From positions 682,001-746,000 of the forward strand of contig NZ_JAUSYH010000001.1 in the NCBI RefSeq assembly GCF_030816715.1: a DNA stretch of 64,000 nt. The letters run 5' to 3'. The position numbers were made by a program, and so were the translations under genes. Positions within the stretch are counted from its first letter, which is position 1. Every line of letters begins with the position of its first letter. This DNA is from Streptomyces achromogenes. Its GTDB lineage: Bacteria > Actinomycetota > Actinomycetes > Streptomycetales > Streptomycetaceae. The notes under the pieces are model-generated. The model was not told the DNA's origin. It saw only the letters and a program-made list of their open reading frames with translations, and ran no database searches. Positions 24,858 through 34,033 of this stretch are shown here, piece after piece.

Positions 24858-26347
24858 GCGGGCGGCTGATGCCGTGCAGCCCGGCCGAGATCAGCTCGCT
24901 GTTCCTGTTCGAGAAGCTCTCCCCCGACCAGCTGGGACGGCTGTGCGGCGAGGGGCGGGTGGAGAAGTTCGAGCCCGGCCCGGTGTACACCGAGGGTGAT
25001 CCGGCGACCTGCTTCTACGTGATGCTCGAGGGCTCGGTCGTGATGTACCGGCGGGTCGGCGGGGACGACATCGAGGTCAGCCGCACCTCCCAGCGCGGGG
25101 TGTACGCCGGGGCCATGCAGGCCTACCTGGGCGACCGGGTGCCTCAGGTCTACCAGAACTCGATGCGGGTGACGGAGCCGACCCGGTTCTTCGTGCTGCC
25201 CGCCGAGTCCTTCTCGGCGGTCATGCGGGAGTGGTTCCCGATGGCGGCCCACCTGCTGGAGGGGCTGTTCTTCGGTTCGAAGAACACCCAGCGGGCCGTC
25301 GGCCAGCGCGAACGGCTGCTGGCGCTGGGCTCGCTGTCGGCCGGTCTCACGCACGAGCTGAACAACCCGGCGGCGGCGGCCGTGCGGGCCACCGCCACGC
25401 TGCGCGAACGGGTGGCGAAGATGCGGCACAAGCTGGCCGTGATCGCCTCCGGCGGCTACGAGCCGGCGGCGCTCACCCGGCTGATCGAGATACAGGAGCG
25501 CACCGCCGAACTGGTCGCCAAGGCACCGCCGTTGAGTCCGCTGGAGGCCTCCGACCGGGAGGACGCGCTCGCCGACTGGCTGGACGACCACGACATCGCG
25601 GAGGGCTGGCGGATCGCTCCGACCTTCGTGCAGGCCGGACTCGACGTGGACTGGCTGGAGCAGGTGGCGGACGCCGTCGACGAGGACATCCTGCCGGGCG
25701 CGATCGGATGGCTCAACTACACGGTCGAGACCGAGCTGTTGATGGACGAGATCGACGACTCGACCAACCGGATCTCCCATCTCGTCGACGCCGCCAAGCA
25801 GTACTCCCAGCTCGACCGCGCCCCCTACCGGGTCGTCGACGTGCACGAACTCCTCGACTCCACCCTGCTGATGCTCGGCGGCAAGATCGGCCGGCGCATC
25901 CAGGTCGTCAAGGACTACGACCGCACGCTGCCGAAGATCCCCGCCTACCCGGCCGAGCTCAACCAGGTGTGGACCAACCTCGTCGACAACGCCGTGTTCG
26001 CCGTCGACAGCGCCGGCGGCGAAGGCACGCTGACGGTGCGGACCGCGCGGGAGGGCGACCGGCTGCTGGTGGAGTTCCGTGACACCGGCCCCGGCATCCC
26101 GCCGGACATCCGGAGCCGCATCTTCGACCCGTTCTTCACCACCAAGCCGGTGGGCGAGGGCACCGGTCTGGGCCTGGACATCTCGTGGCGGATCGTCGTC
26201 AACAAGCACCACGGCGGCCTGCACGTCGAGTCCGTGCCGGGCGACACCCGTTTCCAGGTCCTGCTGCCGCTGACCGCCCCCGACCCCGGCGCCGACGGCG
26301 ACGGCGACGGCGACCAGGACCCCGAGACCCCCGAGGAGCCCGTATGA
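24854..26347 (+). CDS. cyclic-nucleotide-binding-domain histidine kinase
   Basis: The 497-residue soluble protein has a cNMP-binding-like beta-roll at residues 12-140, a histidine box ALGSLSAGLTHELNNPAAAA near residue 165, a long helical insert, and a C-terminal ATPase with N box NLVDNAVFA, DTGPGIP and GEGTGLGL. The lack of membrane segments means it senses an internal ligand. GTG at 24854 overlaps the flavoprotein stop as GTGA, and its own stop overlaps the UBP start as ATGA, so all three genes are coupled. The adjacent receiver-flavoprotein is its likely phosphate acceptor. Confidence 0.92.
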   Translation: MSGRLMPCSPAEISSLFLFEKLSPDQLGRLCGEGRVEKFEPGPVYTEGDPATCFYVMLEGSVVMYRRVGGDDIEVSRTSQRGVYAGAMQAYLGDRVPQVYQNSMRVTEPTRFFVLPAESFSAVMREWFPMAAHLLEGLFFGSKNTQRAVGQRERLLALGSLSAGLTHELNNPAAAAVRATATLRERVAKMRHKLAVIASGGYEPAALTRLIEIQERTAELVAKAPPLSPLEASDREDALADWLDDHDIAEGWRIAPTFVQAGLDVDWLEQVADAVDEDILPGAIGWLNYTVETELLMDEIDDSTNRISHLVDAAKQYSQLDRAPYRVVDVHELLDSTLLMLGGKIGRRIQVVKDYDRTLPKIPAYPAELNQVWTNLVDNAVFAVDSAGGEGTLTVRTAREGDRLLVEFRDTGPGIPPDIRSRIFDPFFTTKPVGEGTGLGLDISWRIVVNKHHGGLHVESVPGDTRFQVLLPLTAPDPGADGDGDGDQDPETPEEPV

Positions 26348-26698
26348 CCGACGTGGACGGCATCGACCCGAGCGTCCCGCCCAGCGGTGACGGCTGCGTC
26401 GACTGCGACGCCGCGGGCGGCTGGTGGTTCCACCTGAGGCGCTGCGCGAGCTGCGGGCACGTCGGCTGCTGCGACTCCTCCCCCGCCCAGCACGCCACCG
26501 CCCCACCACAAGACGACCGGGCACCCCCTGGTCCGCAGCTTCGAGCCCGGCGAGGAGTGGTTCTGGGACTACTCCAGCGACGAGCTCTACGAGTCGGGGC
26601 CGGAACTGGCCCCGCCGCTCAGCCACCCCGTGGACCAGCCGACGCCGGGGCCCGCCGGGCGGGTGCCGCGGGACTGGGCGCGATCCCTGCACCGCTGA
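26344..26698 (+). pseudogene. UBP-type zinc finger protein, broken by a +1 frameshift
   Basis: ATG at 26344 overlaps the kinase stop by four bases. The first frame gives a UBP zinc finger (CVDC, then FHLRRCASCGHVGCCDSSP, QHATA). After the C run at 26501-26504 this frame loses sense, but the frame one base later continues with the family's usual HHKTTGHPLVRSFEPGEEW, WDYSSDELY and ends at TGA 26696-26698. Removing one C restores a protein of about 117 residues. These domains bind zinc and, in eukaryotes, free ubiquitin tails; the bacterial role is unknown. Staying in the first frame would run into the LuxR gene, which is an artefact. Either a sequencing error or a genuine mutation. Confidence 0.8.
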
Positions 26699-26775
26699 CG
26701 CCGCCAGGTCCTCGCTCCCGGCCTCCGTCCCTGGTCGCGGCCCGCCTCGTCGGTGGCGCGTGCCAGGATGGAGGC

Positions 26776-29766
26776 GTGTCGCAGACCGTGTTCAGCACTC
26801 CGTTCATCGGCCGGGAAGAGGAACTCGCCCGGCTCTTCGGCGTGCTGGAGCGCGCCCGCGACGGCGAGGCGCGGGCCGTGCTGCTCGCCGGGGACGCGGG
26901 CGTCGGCAAGACCCGTGTGCTCGGGGAGGTCGCAGCGCGAGCCGCGCAGTCCGGCCTGACCGTGCTGACCGGCCACTGCGTCGACCTCGGCGACGTGGGC
27001 CTGCCCTATCTGCCGTTCACCGAGATCCTCGGCGCGCTGGCGGCCGACGAGCGGTTCGCCGCCGTCCTCTCCGCGCATCCGCTGGTCGGCCGGCTGCTGG
27101 GCGCGGGCTCCGGCGGCGCGCCGGACGACGGGGATCCCGCCCGCGCCGCCGGCGCAGAGGGCCGGCTGCGGCTGTTCGAGGGGATGGCGGCGCTCCTGGC
27201 CGACCTGTCGCGGGCCGCTCCGCTGCTGCTCGTCCTGGAGGACCTGCACTGGGCCGACCAGTCCTCCCGGGACCTGCTGCGCTTCCTGCTCAGCCGCGGG
27301 TTCCTGCAACGGCCGGCGGGCGACGGACGGGGCCACCGGCTGGCGGTGCTGGCCTCCTACCGTGCGGACGACCTGCACCGTCGGCATCCGCTGCGCCCGC
27401 TGCTGGCGGAGCTGGTACGGCTGCCGGCCGTGGACCGGCTGGAACTGCGGCCGCTGGCGGACGCGGAGGTGACCCGCCTGGTGCGGTCCCTGGAGGAGCG
27501 GCCTCTCCCGGACGCCACGGTGCGCGGGATCGTGGCGCGCGCGGAGGGCAACGCCTTCTACGCGGAGGAGCTGTCCGCCGCCGCCTGTGCGGAGGCCGGC
27601 GGGATGCCCAGCGGTCTGGCCGATCTGCTGCTCATCCGCGTCGAGCAACTCCCCGACGCCGCGCAGCGGGTGCTGCGGACGGCCGCCGTCGCCGGCCGGC
27701 GGGTGGAGCACGCCCTGCTGCGGGACGCTATGGGCCTGCCGGAGGACGAGCTGGAGTCGGCGCTGCGCGAGGCCGTCGGCCGCCGGCTGCTGGCCGCGGG
27801 CGACGACGGCACGTACGCCTTCCGGCACGCGCTCGCGCGCGAGGCGGTGTACGCCGATCTGCTTCCGGGCGAACGGGCCCGGCTGCACGGCGCGTTCGCC
27901 CGGCTGCTGGCCGGCCGGGGCCGGCGCGCCGAGACGGCGGCGGAGCGGGCGCACCACTACCGCGAGAGCCATGACCTGCTCGAGGCCCTCGCGGCCTCGC
28001 TGGAGGCCGCCGACCACGCCCAGCACGTCGGGGCGCCGGCCGAGGAACTGCGGCATCTGGAATCCGTCCTCGACCTGTGGGAGTCGGTGCCCGCCGAGGC
28101 GCTGCCGTCGGGCGAGGGGGCCGACCGGGTCACGCTGATGCTGCGCGCCTCGGCGGCGGCCGCGCACGCGGGAGAGGCGCATCGCGCCGTCTCCCTGACC
28201 CGGTCCGCGCTCGCGGGCGTCGGCCGGGACGCGGACTCCGAGCTCGCCGCGCGGGTGCGGTACACGCTCGCCGGCACCCTGATGAACGTGGACAGTCTGT
28301 CGGCCGCCTTCGCCTACAGCAGTGAGGCGCTGGCGATGATCCCCGCCGAACCGCCCTCGCCCACCTGGGTGTGGGCCGCGGCCACCCATGTGCTGGCGGC
28401 GCGTCAGGTCGGCGACTCCGTCACCGCCCTGCGGGTCGCACGGCAGGCGCTGGACGTCGCGGAGCGGCTGGACATGACGGACGCGCGCGCCGATCTGCTG
28501 GTCTCGCTGGCCAACCTGGAGGGCGACGGCCGCCGCTCCCCCGAGGGCCGGGCCCGTCTGGAGGAGGCGCGTGCGCTCGCCCTGCTCGGCGGCAACGCCT
28601 CCGTGGAGATGCGCGCCCTGTTCACCCTGGCCATCGGCGCCTACGAGGCCGGGGAACCGCAGGAGTGCCTGCCCTGGCTGGCCGAGGGCCTGGACCGGGC
28701 CCGCCGCGCCGGGCTGCTGTCCTCTCCGTACCCGCTGGAGATGCGCTATCTCCAGCTGCTCGTGCTCTACACCCTGGGCCGCTGGGACGAGTGTCTGCGC
28801 ACGGCGGCCGTCGATCTGGCGGTGCTGCCCGCCTCGGGCGGCTTCGCGGTCGGCCCCACGCTGTACGTGGCTCTCGCGCGCGGCGAGCGGAGCGGCGTCG
28901 AACGGGCCCGGGGCCTGCTCGAGGGGCGCTTCGACTGGATGGCGACGCTCGTCGCGGGCATCGTGCTGACGGACGCGGCGGCCTCGAGCGGCGACCCGGA
29001 GACGGCGGTGGCGCGGCTGCGGTCCTCGGTGGAGTCCCTCACGGACGAGGCGGGCACGCCCCCCGACGCCACCGTACGGCTCACCGCGCTCGCCCTCACG
29101 GCCGTCGCCGACGCGGCCGCCGAGGCGCGGCACGCCGGTGACGAGGCGACGGCCCGCCGCTGGGCGGCCGTGGCCGCGGAACTCCTGGAGCCCGCCCGGG
29201 CGGTGGCCCTGCGCGGCGGGACGGGCGGCCCGCAGGGGCCGGAGGGGCGTGCCTGGCTGGCCCGCGCCGAGGCCGAAGGCGCCTGGGCCGCCGCGGGACC
29301 GGACCCGGCGCTCTGGAAACAGGCCGTCGCGGCGTTCGGCCGGGGCGACGTGTACGAGCTCGCGCGGTGCCGGCTCCGGTACGCGCAGGCCCTGCTCTCG
29401 GCCGGCCGCCGCGAGGAGGCCGCCGCCGAGGCCGGGGCGGCCCGGGAGACGGCCGTCCGACTGGGGGCCGGCCCGCTGCGGGAGCGGGTGGACGCCCTGG
29501 TCCGGCGCGGCCGCCTCGCGGGCGCAGCGGCGGACGCCCGGGACCGTGCGACGCCGCTGACGGCGCGGGAGCGGGAGGTGCTGCGGCTGCTCGGGCTCGG
29601 CCGCAGCAACCGGCAGATCGGCGAGGAGCTGTTCATCAGCGGTAAGACGGCGAGCGTGCACGTCTCCAACATCCTCGCCAAGCTCGGTGCGGCGAGCCGT
29701 ACCGAGGCTGTGGCGATCGCCTACCGCGAGCGGCTGCTGGAACCGGCGGCCGGCGCGTCGGACTGA
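26776..29766 (+). CDS. large ATP-binding LuxR family regulator (LAL type)
   Basis: The 996-residue protein has an N-terminal AAA ATPase (FIGREEELARLF; Walker A GDAGVGKTR; Walker B LLLVLEDLHWAD), a long middle of tetratricopeptide-like helices, and a C-terminal LuxR helix-turn-helix (LTAREREVLRLLGLGRSNRQ, SGKTASVHVSNILAKLGA) at about residues 925-985. LAL proteins usually activate neighbouring metabolic genes after binding ATP and an effector. The GTG at 26776 begins the conserved part; GGAGG is only one base away, so a leaderless start is possible. Its target is not evident. Confidence 0.92.
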   Translation: MSQTVFSTPFIGREEELARLFGVLERARDGEARAVLLAGDAGVGKTRVLGEVAARAAQSGLTVLTGHCVDLGDVGLPYLPFTEILGALAADERFAAVLSAHPLVGRLLGAGSGGAPDDGDPARAAGAEGRLRLFEGMAALLADLSRAAPLLLVLEDLHWADQSSRDLLRFLLSRGFLQRPAGDGRGHRLAVLASYRADDLHRRHPLRPLLAELVRLPAVDRLELRPLADAEVTRLVRSLEERPLPDATVRGIVARAEGNAFYAEELSAAACAEAGGMPSGLADLLLIRVEQLPDAAQRVLRTAAVAGRRVEHALLRDAMGLPEDELESALREAVGRRLLAAGDDGTYAFRHALAREAVYADLLPGERARLHGAFARLLAGRGRRAETAAERAHHYRESHDLLEALAASLEAADHAQHVGAPAEELRHLESVLDLWESVPAEALPSGEGADRVTLMLRASAAAAHAGEAHRAVSLTRSALAGVGRDADSELAARVRYTLAGTLMNVDSLSAAFAYSSEALAMIPAEPPSPTWVWAAATHVLAARQVGDSVTALRVARQALDVAERLDMTDARADLLVSLANLEGDGRRSPEGRARLEEARALALLGGNASVEMRALFTLAIGAYEAGEPQECLPWLAEGLDRARRAGLLSSPYPLEMRYLQLLVLYTLGRWDECLRTAAVDLAVLPASGGFAVGPTLYVALARGERSGVERARGLLEGRFDWMATLVAGIVLTDAAASSGDPETAVARLRSSVESLTDEAGTPPDATVRLTALALTAVADAAAEARHAGDEATARRWAAVAAELLEPARAVALRGGTGGPQGPEGRAWLARAEAEGAWAAAGPDPALWKQAVAAFGRGDVYELARCRLRYAQALLSAGRREEAAAEAGAARETAVRLGAGPLRERVDALVRRGRLAGAAADARDRATPLTAREREVLRLLGLGRSNRQIGEELFISGKTASVHVSNILAKLGAASRTEAVAIAYRERLLEPAAGASD

Positions 29767-29899
29767 GCCTCGCGCGAAAGCCGCGAACACCGCGGGCACT
29801 CGGTGAGTTGACCTGCACGGCGACGCCGGGCGAGGGTGCGAGGACACGAAGAGCCAAGGCGTGGTCCCGTCTGCTGTCCGCGCCGGAAGGGTGACCGCC

Positions 29900-30859
29900 T
29901 TGATCGGCATTTCCGACATCGAAGCCGCCGCCGCACGGATCGCCGGGCATGTCGTCCGCACCCCGACCGTGCCGAGCCCCGGCCTGTCGGCCCTGCTCGG
30001 CGTCCCGGTGACCACGAAACTCGAACTCCTCCAGCGCACCGGTTCGTTCAAGGCGCGGGGCGCGACGGCGAAGCTGCTGTCGCTGAGCGAGGCCGAGCGG
30101 GCCGCCGGGGTGGTGGCCGTGAGCGGCGGGAACCACGGCGTCGCGCTCGCGGTGATGGCCGCCGCCCTGGACGTGAAGGCCACCGTGGTGATGCCGCGCT
30201 CGGCGCCCGCGCGCTCCGTGGAGACCGCTCAGGCGGCCGGCGCCTCGGTGCGGCTGACCGACGGTATGGACACCGCGTTCGCGCTGGTGGAACGGTTGCG
30301 CGACGAAGGCCTCACGCTGGTGCACCCGTTCGACGATCCGCTGGTCGTCGCCGGACAGGGCACCGTCGGACTGGAGCTCGCCGCCGACGCCGGCGAGCTC
30401 ACCGACGTGCTGGTCAGCATCGGGGGCGGCGGGCTGATCGCGGGCGTCGCCGCGGCCCTGCGGGCGCGCCGCCCGCAGGTGCGGATCTGGGGTGTGGAGA
30501 CGGAGGGCGCGCAGGCGATGTCGCAGGCGCTGGCGGCGGGCGGACCGGTGCCGGTGGCGCTGTCGTCGATCGTCACCACCCTCAGCGCGCCCAGCGTCTC
30601 GCGGTTGACCTACGACCATGTCCGCGCGCTGGTCACCGAGGTGCTGGTGGTCTCCGACCGGGAGGCCGTGCGGGGGTCCCTGGAGTTCGCCGAGCACGCG
30701 AAGGTGTGGACCGAGCCGGCGGCCGGCTGTCTGCTGCCCGCGGCCCGGCGGGTCGTCGAGCGGGTGGGCGACGGGGCACGGCTGGGACTGGTGGTCTGCG
30801 GGGGCAACGCGACGGCTGCCGACATGAGGGCGTGGACGGACCGGTTCGAGGTGCGCTGA
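29900..30859 (+). CDS. PLP-dependent threonine/serine dehydratase family enzyme
   Basis: The roughly 319-residue enzyme has the PLP lysine in the motif RTGSFKARGA, the substrate loop VSGGNHGVALA, and the glycine-rich phosphate cup SIGGGGLIAG, all of the fold type II serine/threonine dehydratase group. It would deaminate threonine, serine or a hydroxy-amino acid; there is no regulatory ACT domain, so it is of the catabolic or racemase-like type. The start is uncertain: TTG at 29900 has GGAAGGG with good spacing, while GTG codons at 29861 and 29891 are in frame. Confidence 0.85.
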   Translation: MIGISDIEAAAARIAGHVVRTPTVPSPGLSALLGVPVTTKLELLQRTGSFKARGATAKLLSLSEAERAAGVVAVSGGNHGVALAVMAAALDVKATVVMPRSAPARSVETAQAAGASVRLTDGMDTAFALVERLRDEGLTLVHPFDDPLVVAGQGTVGLELAADAGELTDVLVSIGGGGLIAGVAAALRARRPQVRIWGVETEGAQAMSQALAAGGPVPVALSSIVTTLSAPSVSRLTYDHVRALVTEVLVVSDREAVRGSLEFAEHAKVWTEPAAGCLLPAARRVVERVGDGARLGLVVCGGNATAADMRAWTDRFEVR

Positions 30860-30918
30860 ATCGATTCGCCGGAGAAGGGGGAAATCCCGGCCCGGGGGTC
30901 GCGGAACAGAATGGACGG

Positions 30919-30937
30919 CGGCCCGGAGGGCCGATTT
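30919..30937 (+). terminator. possible terminator after the PLP dehydratase
   Basis: CGGCCC (30919-30924) and GGGCCG (30928-30933) form a short perfect stem with a three-base loop, followed by ATTT. It lies 60 bases after the dehydratase stop. The remaining gap up to 31182 has a second perfect hairpin, GCGGGT-TAC-ACCCGC at 30974-30988, and AT-richer stretches at 31030-31080 that may hold the promoter of the pseudokinase gene; no gene is seen there. Confidence 0.4.
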
Positions 30938-31182
30938 CCGGACGCCCGAGCAGACCCACACGTCTTGTTTACCGCGGGTTACACCCGCAGGAGGGGGCGG
31001 GTGCGGACCGGGCCGGCGTCCGCCAATTCCCTTTTCTCGCACACCTACTCGACCCGCGACCAAGCCTTTTCTTGAATGAAGGACAGGAATCGGGCCGACT
31101 TGCCGTTCCGTTGAACGGATCCCCTCACGCCGGTCGTACCACTGGGAAAGGTGAGTGACAGCGGTTTCGACGAGGGATGACC

Positions 31183-32838
31183 ATGGTCAAGACGCACGTC
31201 TCCACGCACGAGTGGGTCGCCGGGAGGTACCGGCTGCTCGACGTCGTCCACCGGGAGACGAACCGCGTCAGCTGGTACGGCGAGTACGTCGAGGAGACCG
31301 GGGCGGCCCGGCCCTGCCTGGTCACCAGGATCGGTCTGCCCCCCGACCAGGGCGAGGAGAAGGCGCGGCAGGCCGCCGACCGGGTGCTGCGCATGTCGGA
31401 GACGATGGCCCGGCTGTGCCCGGGCCGGATCGCCTCGGTCGTCGACGCCCTGGAGGAGGAGGGCTCCCTGTGGACCGTCACCGAATGGATCGACGGCCTC
31501 CCGCTGGGCCAGCTCCTCGCGCAGAAGGGCGCGTTCAGCCCGGGAAGGGCCGCGGCCATCGGGCTGCAACTGCTCGACGTGCTCGAGGTCGCGCACGGTG
31601 AGGGCGTCACCCACGGCGAGCTGAGCCCCGGCCAGATCTTCGTGCGGAGCCAGGGTCCCCTCGTCCTCACCGGGTTCGGGCTGGCCGGCGCGACCCTGGC
31701 CCCGCGCGTGGCCGCCCCGTCGTACGCCTCGCCCGAACAGGCCCGCGACGAGCGGATCGGCCCGGCCGCGGACCTGTGGGCGCTGGGCGCGCTCCTCTAC
31801 ACGATGGTCGAGGGACGGCCGCCGTACCGGGACCGGGACCGACCCGAGGCCACCTTGAAGGGCGTGGACAAGCTGCCCCTGCGCACCCCGCTGCGCGCCG
31901 GTCCCCTCACCCCGATCGTGCAGGGGCTGCTGCGCAAGGACTCCCGGGAACGGCTGACCCGCACCGTGGTGCGCCAGTCCCTCACCCGGCTGCTGGACGA
32001 CGACCCGCACGTCGCCGTGCCCGCTCCCCCGCTGCGCCGCGTCCGCGCCGCCGCGCGGCGCGTCGGCCCCCAGTGGAGCGGCCGGGCGATGGCGGCCGGG
32101 ACCGCGCTGGCCGTCGTCACCGTGGCGCTCGCCGCCCTCGCCGTGGCCCAGGGCCTGCCCGACGGCGACGACACGGCGGCGGGCGACGCGCAGGCCCGGC
32201 CGTCCGCCTCCGCCACCGGGCCGGGCGAGGACGCCGGCGAAAGAGTCTCCGCCACGCCGGACCCGGCCCCCACGCCGACGCCCTCTTCCAGTGCGCCGGT
32301 CACTCCCTCCCCGAGCGCGCCCCCGCGCACCTCGCCCACGCCCTCACCGCCCGCCACCGCCGACGCCCTCCCGGACGACTTCCGGGTCCACCGCGCCGAC
32401 GAGGGCTTCTCGGTGGCCCTGCCCAAGGGCTGGCAGCGGCTGGACACCGCCCGCTCCTCCGACGGGGCCTACCGAGTCACCTTCGGCGCGAAGGGCGACC
32501 CGCGCACCCTCGCGGTCACCTACTCCAGGAAGGCCGGACCCGACCCGGTCGCCGTCTGGCGCGACGACGTCGAACCCAACCTGAGGCGGACGGCGGGTTT
32601 CCGGCGGATCGGCGAGATCAGGGCCACGACGTACCAGGGGTACAAGGGCGCGGACATGGAGTGGCTCGCCGACGGCGCCGGCGGGCAGGAGCGCACGTTC
32701 GGCCGCGGATTCCTGCTCGGCGGGCACCGCAGCTTCTCGCTCCGCTGGACGACGCCCGCCGCGGACTGGAACACGGCCGCCAACCGGCAGGCCCTGGACG
32801 CGTTCCTCAAGACCTTCCGGCCGGGCTCGGCCGCCTGA
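31183..32838 (+). CDS. membrane-anchored Ser/Thr pseudokinase
   Basis: The 551-residue protein has a Hanks-kinase-like N-terminal domain (residues 12-275), a membrane helix at about 302-325, a Pro/Ser/Thr-rich stalk (about 345-400) and an extracytoplasmic domain of about 150 residues (FRVHRADEGFSVALPKGW onward). The kinase domain has lost its catalytic residues: the HRDxKPxN loop reads HGELSPGQI near residue 143, the DFG reads GFG near 163 and the ATP lysine strand reads CLVTRI. It retains the SPEQ and DLWALGALLY scaffolding motifs. It is probably a signalling scaffold or sensor rather than an enzyme. ATG at 31183 fits the GAGGG ribosome site better than 31177. Confidence 0.88.
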   Translation: MVKTHVSTHEWVAGRYRLLDVVHRETNRVSWYGEYVEETGAARPCLVTRIGLPPDQGEEKARQAADRVLRMSETMARLCPGRIASVVDALEEEGSLWTVTEWIDGLPLGQLLAQKGAFSPGRAAAIGLQLLDVLEVAHGEGVTHGELSPGQIFVRSQGPLVLTGFGLAGATLAPRVAAPSYASPEQARDERIGPAADLWALGALLYTMVEGRPPYRDRDRPEATLKGVDKLPLRTPLRAGPLTPIVQGLLRKDSRERLTRTVVRQSLTRLLDDDPHVAVPAPPLRRVRAAARRVGPQWSGRAMAAGTALAVVTVALAALAVAQGLPDGDDTAAGDAQARPSASATGPGEDAGERVSATPDPAPTPTPSSSAPVTPSPSAPPRTSPTPSPPATADALPDDFRVHRADEGFSVALPKGWQRLDTARSSDGAYRVTFGAKGDPRTLAVTYSRKAGPDPVAVWRDDVEPNLRRTAGFRRIGEIRATTYQGYKGADMEWLADGAGGQERTFGRGFLLGGHRSFSLRWTTPAADWNTAANRQALDAFLKTFRPGSAA

Positions 32839-32871
32839 CGGGCCGACGACAGGGGCGCGGGGCCTCCGGGA

Positions 32872-32910
32872 GGGCGCCGACGCCCCTCCCGGTCGCCGGC
32901 GCCCTGTTTC
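32872..32910 (+). terminator. candidate terminator after the pseudokinase gene
   Basis: GGGCGCCG (32872-32879) and CGGCGCCC (32897-32904) are perfect 8-bp arms around a 17-base loop and are followed by TGTTTC. The hairpin lies between the pseudokinase stop and the GTG of the LLM gene and could end transcription or act in the leader of the next gene. Confidence 0.45.
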
Positions 32911-32942
32911 CTCCCTCGACGGCCGGGGACCCGGGGCCCAAG

Positions 32943-33911
32943 GTGCGAATCGGATACACGATGATGACCGAGCAGGCCGGTCCCCGTGACCTGGTGGACC
33001 ACGTGGTGCGGGCCGAGGAGGCGGGCTTCGACTTCTCGGTGACCTCGGACCACTTCTTTCCGTGGCTGCGCTCGCAGGGACACGCGCCGTACGCCTGGAG
33101 CGTGCTCGGGGCGGCCGCCCAGGCCACCTCGCGCATTCCGCTGATGACGTACGTGACGTGTCCGACCTTCCGCTACCACCCGGCGGTGGTGGCGCAGAAG
33201 GCGGCGACGATGCAACTGCTGTCCGAAGGACGCTTCCGGCTGGGGCTCGGCTCGGGCGAGAACCTCAACGAGCACGTGGTGGGCGGCGGGTGGCCGTCGG
33301 TGGACGTCCGGCACGAGATGCTCGAGGAGGCCGTGGAGATCATCCGCGCTCTCTTCGAGGGCCGGCACGTCACCCGGCACGGCACCCACTTCGACGTGGA
33401 CTCGGCCCGGCTGTGGGACCTCCCCGACGAGCCGCCGCCGATCGGGCTCGCCGTCTCCGGCGACCGCTCGTGCGCGCTCGCGGGCCGGCTGGCCGACCTG
33501 GTGATCGCCACCGAGCCCGAGCCGGGACTGCTCGAGGCGTTCGACCGGCACGGCGGTACGGGCAAGCCGCGCGTCGGCCAGCTCCCCGTGTCCTACGACA
33601 CCGACCGGGAGACGGCCGTGCGGCGGGCGCACGCCCAGTTCCGCTGGTTCGGCAGCGGCTGGAAGGTGAACTCCGAACTGCCGCATCCGGACTCCTTCGA
33701 GGCGGCGACCCGGTTCGTGACGCCCGACGACGTCGCCGCCTCGATCCCCTGCGGCGACGACCCGGAGGACTTCGTCGAGGCCGTACGCCCGTACGTCGAG
33801 GCCGGGTTCACGGAGGTCGCGCTGGTACAGATCGGCGGGGACGCCCAGCCGGCCTACCTGGACTGGTCGGAGAAGACCCTGCTGCCGGCGCTGCGCGGCG
33901 CCTTCGGGTGA
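32943..33911 (+). CDS. F420-dependent LLM class oxidoreductase (TIGR03557-like)
   Basis: The 322-residue protein starts RIGYTMMTEQAGPRDLV and continues with SDHFFPWLRSQGHAPYAW, YVTCPTFRYHPAVVAQKAA and the coenzyme-site block RLGLGSGENLNEHVVGGGWP, the wording of the F420-dependent glucose-6-phosphate dehydrogenase-like subfamily. It should use reduced or oxidised deazaflavin F420 on an unknown substrate. The start is GTG at 32943, at the first beta strand; the ribosome site is weak. It stands alone between a hairpin and the next gene. Confidence 0.9.
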   Translation: MRIGYTMMTEQAGPRDLVDHVVRAEEAGFDFSVTSDHFFPWLRSQGHAPYAWSVLGAAAQATSRIPLMTYVTCPTFRYHPAVVAQKAATMQLLSEGRFRLGLGSGENLNEHVVGGGWPSVDVRHEMLEEAVEIIRALFEGRHVTRHGTHFDVDSARLWDLPDEPPPIGLAVSGDRSCALAGRLADLVIATEPEPGLLEAFDRHGGTGKPRVGQLPVSYDTDRETAVRRAHAQFRWFGSGWKVNSELPHPDSFEAATRFVTPDDVAASIPCGDDPEDFVEAVRPYVEAGFTEVALVQIGGDAQPAYLDWSEKTLLPALRGAFG

Positions 33912-34033
33912 CCTGCCGCCGGACGGACCCGCGCGGGTCTGACCGGGCCCGGCCGGGGAGCGCGTATAGGCTGCCGTTCCGGACGTCCGCGGGGCCGATC
34001 CCGCGGCCGGCAGCCTGTGGAGGAGAGCCACCC

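Noticed and set aside
26185..29766. One 1193-codon frame that would fuse the zinc finger to the LuxR regulator
   Set aside because: The linker translates out-of-frame zinc-finger sequence; the true continuation is in the next frame and ends at 26698, and LuxR has its own GTG start.
29861..30859. Biosynthetic locus formed by the LuxR regulator and PLP dehydratase
   Set aside because: Only one enzyme gene is present and the next gene is an unrelated pseudokinase; there is no cluster.
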